Assembly: GCA_002402275.1 (NCBI GenBank)
Contig: DHFN01000260.1
Coordinates: 1 to 17,101, forward strand
Direction: 5' to 3'
DNA: 17,101 nt
Origin: Anaerolineales bacterium UBA4823
Lineage (GTDB): Bacteria > Chloroflexota > Anaerolineae > Anaerolineales > UBA4823
Shown here: positions 14,446 to 17,101 of the stretch, piece by piece
How the letters are laid out: every line of letters begins with the position of its first letter
Position numbering within the stretch: the stretch's first letter is position 1
Notes under the pieces: generated by a model
What the model saw: the letters and a program-made list of their open reading frames with translations, nothing else
Told to the model about the DNA's origin: nothing
The model's database searches: none
Position numbers and translations under genes: made by a program

Positions 14446-16132
14446 GCTGTTTCTCATCATCGGCTAACCAGAGTTGGATTGCTTCGGCAATGCTAGTTGG
14501 GTCACTATCTACCACATCATCTAAGGTTTTCTGAAGTTGTTCGAATTCTGGTGATATGGTTGGTAGTTCGATTTTGGGAATTTTCTTTTTGTTTTCAATC
14601 GCTTGGGTTAATTGGTTGAGAGATTGCGATTCTGGAGCCACGCTTGCGGCATGGTTTTGTAAAAGGTTCGCTGGTGGTGCTCCTGCTCCTGCAGAATTTT
14701 TACTCTGAGTTCCCGCCATTGGCAAAGCCATTTCTGATACTGGACGCATGATCGGAGTCCAGGCTGTCATTGAGGTTAACCGCAAGTTTTTCAAAACTCG
14801 TAAGATATACCAAAATAGAAGCGCAAAAACCAATATAGCTACCCCAATTTCACCATAGCGGAAATACATATTTTGCTTTTCAGCTTTTTGTACCTCGGTC
14901 ATTTGATTTTGGTAATAAGAGCGATCGAAAGCTAAGGATTGCACTGCCAAGTTATCGCCGCGGTTGGTATCGATACCCGCTGCTGCTGCAATAACCGATT
15001 GTAAAGTTTCTAATTGTTGGGTATCTGTGATCCCATCCACTAATACGGATAATGAGATACGCTGGATATCTCCCGGAACCTGTACCTCATGAGTTTGAAC
15101 CTCAGTTACTTCATAATTAATAGTAGACTCAGTCCTGGTATAGGATAAACCATTGCTTCCAGATTCCGTGCTGGTTCCTGCGGGAGGTAAATTCGTTGTT
15201 GCCCCTGGGACACCTTCTAGGGAACCATTCGTTGTCGTGTACACCTCTTTCACATCTTGGGCACTGCGAATGACACTCTGGTCGGGATCATAACTTTGTC
15301 GAGAGGTCTCGCGTTGTGTCCAATCCATGCTCACATCCGCTTGCACAACGGATTTGTTCGGACCTAATGCTTTATCGAGAATATCCTGAACTTTCTTTTT
15401 TATTTGGTCTGCAGCAGACAACTCAGCAGTTCGTCGGGAATCCGTTTGGGTTGTCAAGTTGCTTTGATCTGACCCTTCTCCTGATGCAAGCATATTCCCA
15501 TTGACATCCACAACAACCACATTTTCTGGTTTTAATCCCTCAACACTGCTTGCCACAAGGTGGGTGATAGCCCTCACCTGAGAACCATCTATGGACATTC
15601 CCGGTTTTTCCATGATCGTCACTGAGGCTGTTGTTGGAGATTGTTCACTAGATAATATGGATTTTTCAGGGATTACAATATGCACCCGCACAGCTTGTAC
15701 AGCGCTCAAACTTCCTATGGTTCGTTCCAATTCTCCTTCAATCGCTTGCTGATAATTGACCCTCTGGGAAAACTCTGTCATTCCCAGAGTATTCCCATTA
15801 AATATTTCAAATCCCACGGTTCCCCCTTCTGGAAGTCCTTGACGAGCCATTTTCAAGCGCACTTCGTAAACCTGATTAGAAGGAACCATGATAGTTCCAC
15901 TGCCTCGTAATTTGTAGGGGGTATTATCCGAATTCAATTGTTCGACAATTTGGCCCGCATCTGCCTCGCTTAAACCTGAAAAGGCTACCTCATAAGTGGG
16001 TGTCGTCGCCCAAACCACAAATAGTGGAATTAATACCACGGCAAGGATAACCAAAATAATTAAAATCAAGCGTTGTGTCCCGCTTTGTTGGCTCCAGAAA
16101 CGGCTAAATTGTTGTTGCAAAACTCGAAACAT
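14438..16132 (-). CDS. fliF: Flagellar MS-ring protein FliF
   Basis: FliF builds the MS ring in the inner membrane, the platform for rod, export gate and switch. It is 564 residues. The first membrane helix is at about 21-41 (LILIILVILAVVLIPLFVVW), followed by ring-building periplasmic domains that include MARQGLPEGGTVGFEIF, the YscJ/FliF family block. The second membrane helix is at about 429-445 (IGVAILVFALLFWYILR). The cytoplasmic tail ends with DPTSIAEAIQLWLADDE, the FliG-binding helix. The insert rich in Thr, Ser and Gly before the YEVTEVQTHEV strand is typical. An AAGAGAG ribosome-like site lies 9 bases before the ATG. Confidence 0.95.
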   Translation of the reverse strand: MFRVLQQQFSRFWSQQSGTQRLILIILVILAVVLIPLFVVWATTPTYEVAFSGLSEADAGQIVEQLNSDNTPYKLRGSGTIMVPSNQVYEVRLKMARQGLPEGGTVGFEIFNGNTLGMTEFSQRVNYQQAIEGELERTIGSLSAVQAVRVHIVIPEKSILSSEQSPTTASVTIMEKPGMSIDGSQVRAITHLVASSVEGLKPENVVVVDVNGNMLASGEGSDQSNLTTQTDSRRTAELSAADQIKKKVQDILDKALGPNKSVVQADVSMDWTQRETSRQSYDPDQSVIRSAQDVKEVYTTTNGSLEGVPGATTNLPPAGTSTESGSNGLSYTRTESTINYEVTEVQTHEVQVPGDIQRISLSVLVDGITDTQQLETLQSVIAAAAGIDTNRGDNLAVQSLAFDRSYYQNQMTEVQKAEKQNMYFRYGEIGVAILVFALLFWYILRVLKNLRLTSMTAWTPIMRPVSEMALPMAGTQSKNSAGAGAPPANLLQNHAASVAPESQSLNQLTQAIENKKKIPKIELPTISPEFEQLQKTLDDVVDSDPTSIAEAIQLWLADDEKQHG

Positions 16133-16164
16133 ATTGATGATCTCTCTTAATCAGTTCGCTTAGA

Positions 16165-16464
16165 TCAAACTTGCATACTCATAATTTGGCGATAGGCATC
16201 CACTAATTTATCTCGAATGGCAACCGCCACCCTGAAATTGACATCGGTTTGCTCAGAGGCAATCATAACGGTATGTAAATCTACATCCTCGCCTTGAGCT
16301 AATTTTTGAATTAAGTCATCACTCGTTGCTTGGGTTTTACTCAAATTTTCAAGAGCTTCCTGGAAAGTTTGCCCAACTTGGTCGAGAGCATTTTGACTTT
16401 TCCCCACCATTTTATTAGCTTGAGTGTTTTGAATAGTTGCTGAAGTAATTCGATTGATATCCAT
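16165..16464 (-). CDS. fliE: MS-ring/rod junction protein FliE
   Basis: FliE joins the MS ring to the proximal rod and is the first protein exported. It is 99 residues, the standard size. The conserved C-terminal half contains DLIQKLAQGEDVDLHTVMIA, SEQTDVNFRVAVAIRDKL and VDAYRQIMSMQV, which match FliE. The N-terminal half, with FQEALENL, forms the other helix. It has no signal peptide, as expected for a flagellar export substrate. The ribosome site AAGGA lies 8 bases before the ATG. It stands between flgC and fliF, the most common arrangement. Confidence 0.93.
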   Translation of the reverse strand: MDINRITSATIQNTQANKMVGKSQNALDQVGQTFQEALENLSKTQATSDDLIQKLAQGEDVDLHTVMIASEQTDVNFRVAVAIRDKLVDAYRQIMSMQV

Positions 16465-16494
16465 ACTCTTTTTCCTTGTCCCTACAAAATATTA

Positions 16495-16962
16495 TTACCG
16501 ACCAATTTCCAAGGCTTTTTGAGCCATCCGTTTGGAAGCATCTACCACTGCCAAGCCGGCTTCATAAGATCGGGTAGCAGAGAGCATATTGGTCATTTCA
16601 ACCACTAAATTAACATTGGGATAATTGACATACCCTTCCGCGTCAGCATCGGGGTGAGAAGGATCATAGATGCGCGGACCAGAAGTCGTATCCGTGATGA
16701 TGGAATTCACTCTCACCCCCGAAACGCTGCTCATTGGGAGACTAGTGTTACTACCTCGAAAGCTGCGCAGTACATTGAGGAATTGAGGAGTAAGAGAGTT
16801 GCTACCCTGAGGGGAAAATACCACATCCTGACGTTGATATGGTCCCCCTTCTTCCGTCCGAGTTGTCTCAGCATTGGCAATATTGTTAGAAATAATATCC
16901 AAGCGCAATCGTTGGGCACTCAACGACGAAGAGGCAATTCTGAGGCTATTCCAAAAACTCAT
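16495..16962 (-). CDS. flgC: Flagellar basal-body rod protein FlgC
   Basis: FlgC is a proximal rod subunit. It is 155 residues. The N-terminus has LRIASSSLSAQRLRLDIISN followed by NIANAETTRTEEGGPYQRQD, the FlgC form of the rod motif. The C-terminus has EGYVNYPNVNLVVEMTNMLS and ATRSYEAGLAVVDASKRMAQ, which separate FlgC from FlgB. It is the first gene of the minus-strand block, with AAGG 8 bases before the ATG. flgB is not upstream, where it usually stands, but far downstream next to fliK. The block promoter probably lies in the region just after 16962. Confidence 0.92.
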   Translation of the reverse strand: MSFWNSLRIASSSLSAQRLRLDIISNNIANAETTRTEEGGPYQRQDVVFSPQGSNSLTPQFLNVLRSFRGSNTSLPMSSVSGVRVNSIITDTTSGPRIYDPSHPDADAEGYVNYPNVNLVVEMTNMLSATRSYEAGLAVVDASKRMAQKALEIGR

Positions 16963-16987
16963 CTAGATACCCTTCTTTCATCTTCTA

Positions 16988-17036
16988 GTTTTACTGAGTA
17001 AATCCTAGCATAGGCAATCCAAAAGGACAGTAAAAC
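16988..17036. repeat. Palindromic repeats upstream of flgC
   Basis: The arms GTTTTACTG (16988-16996) and CAGTAAAAC (17028-17036) form an exact 9-base inverted repeat around a 31-base spacer. Within it, TTTACT-g-AGTAAA (16990-17002) is itself an exact palindrome, and CCTA-gca-TAGG (17004-17014) is a second small one. Three copies of the TTTACT half-site therefore occur within 49 bases, 25 to 75 bases before the flgC start. The layout looks like an operator, but I cannot name a regulator. Confidence 0.6.
17007..17034 (-). promoter_or_regulatory. Possible sigma-70-type promoter for the flgC block
   Basis: On the minus strand TTTACT (17034-17029, 4 of 6 to TTGACA) is followed by 16 bases and TATGCT (17012-17007, 4 of 6 to TATAAT). 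A start near 17000 would fall inside the TTTACT/AGTAAA palindrome. A shifted -10 (TGCTAGGAT) is also possible. I find no good sigma-28 or sigma-54 match here. The bases 17037-17101 beyond it show no gene. Confidence 0.3.
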
Positions 17037-17101
17037 CTTTATGAAGGGGGGATAAAAAATGCGTGAATTTTAAGAAACACCCCTAAGAGATTGTCCCATT
17101 A

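Noticed and set aside
17012..17026. Sigma-54-like GG/GC pair upstream of flgC (TGGATTGCCTATGCT)
   Set aside because: The GG to GC distance is one base short of that required, and most other positions mismatch.
17041..17073. Two four-codon ATG frames after a G-rich stretch on the plus strand
   Set aside because: They are too short to support as genes; a leader peptide would need a gene downstream of the window.

Overview
The whole window is a bacterial flagellar gene cluster. It holds 22 genes in two blocks that point toward each other and meet tail to tail at about 4545. There are no RNA genes, insertion sequences or CRISPR arrays, and no stretch over 300 bases lacks a gene. The longest non-coding stretch is the 139 bases after 16962.

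Left block, plus strand (1-4543): the 3' end of a FlgF/FlhO-type rod protein, flgG (distal rod), flgM (anti-sigma-28), flgN (export chaperone), flgK and flgL (hook-filament junction), and csrA (RNA-binding post-transcriptional regulator). A near-perfect sigma-28 promoter (TTAAGTTT-N11-GCCGATAA, 981-1007) starts over the flgG stop codon. It should drive flgM and the genes after it as a late, FliA-type transcription unit.

Right block, minus strand (16962 down to 4548): flgC, fliE, fliF, fliG, fliH, fliI, fliJ, a lytic transglycosylase, flgB, fliK, a very short flgD, a TIGR02530-type flagellar gene, flgE, a second FliK-like gene, and an FhlX/YlqH-type stand-alone FlhB C-terminal domain. Gene gaps are small or negative. 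The stretch from fliF to the transglycosylase is linked by overlapping stop and start codons. Together these genes encode the MS ring and switch (FliF, FliG), export ATPase complex (FliH, FliI, FliJ), rod (FlgB, FlgC, FliE), hook and its cap (FlgE, FlgD), hook-length control (FliK), and probably the wall-cutting enzyme that lets the rod through peptidoglycan.

Organism: no flgA, flgH or flgI (P- and L-ring genes) lie between flgG and flgM, where many Gram-negative clusters carry them. The fliK-flgD-TIGR02530-flgE order and the FliK-like/FhlX pair resemble Bacillota-type clusters. I infer a monoderm-style flagellum of moderate G+C. A flagellated member of Chloroflexota or a Bacillota relative fits, but I cannot settle the phylum from this sequence.

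The less ordinary points are: flgB is separated from flgC and sits beside a transglycosylase that has no visible signal peptide; a second FliK-like protein is paired with an FlhB C-domain; FlgD is reduced to 83 residues; the flgE leader has a hairpin with GGA motifs; the flgC upstream region has a palindrome; and the two blocks converge 4 bases apart with no visible terminator. I see no entirely new system.
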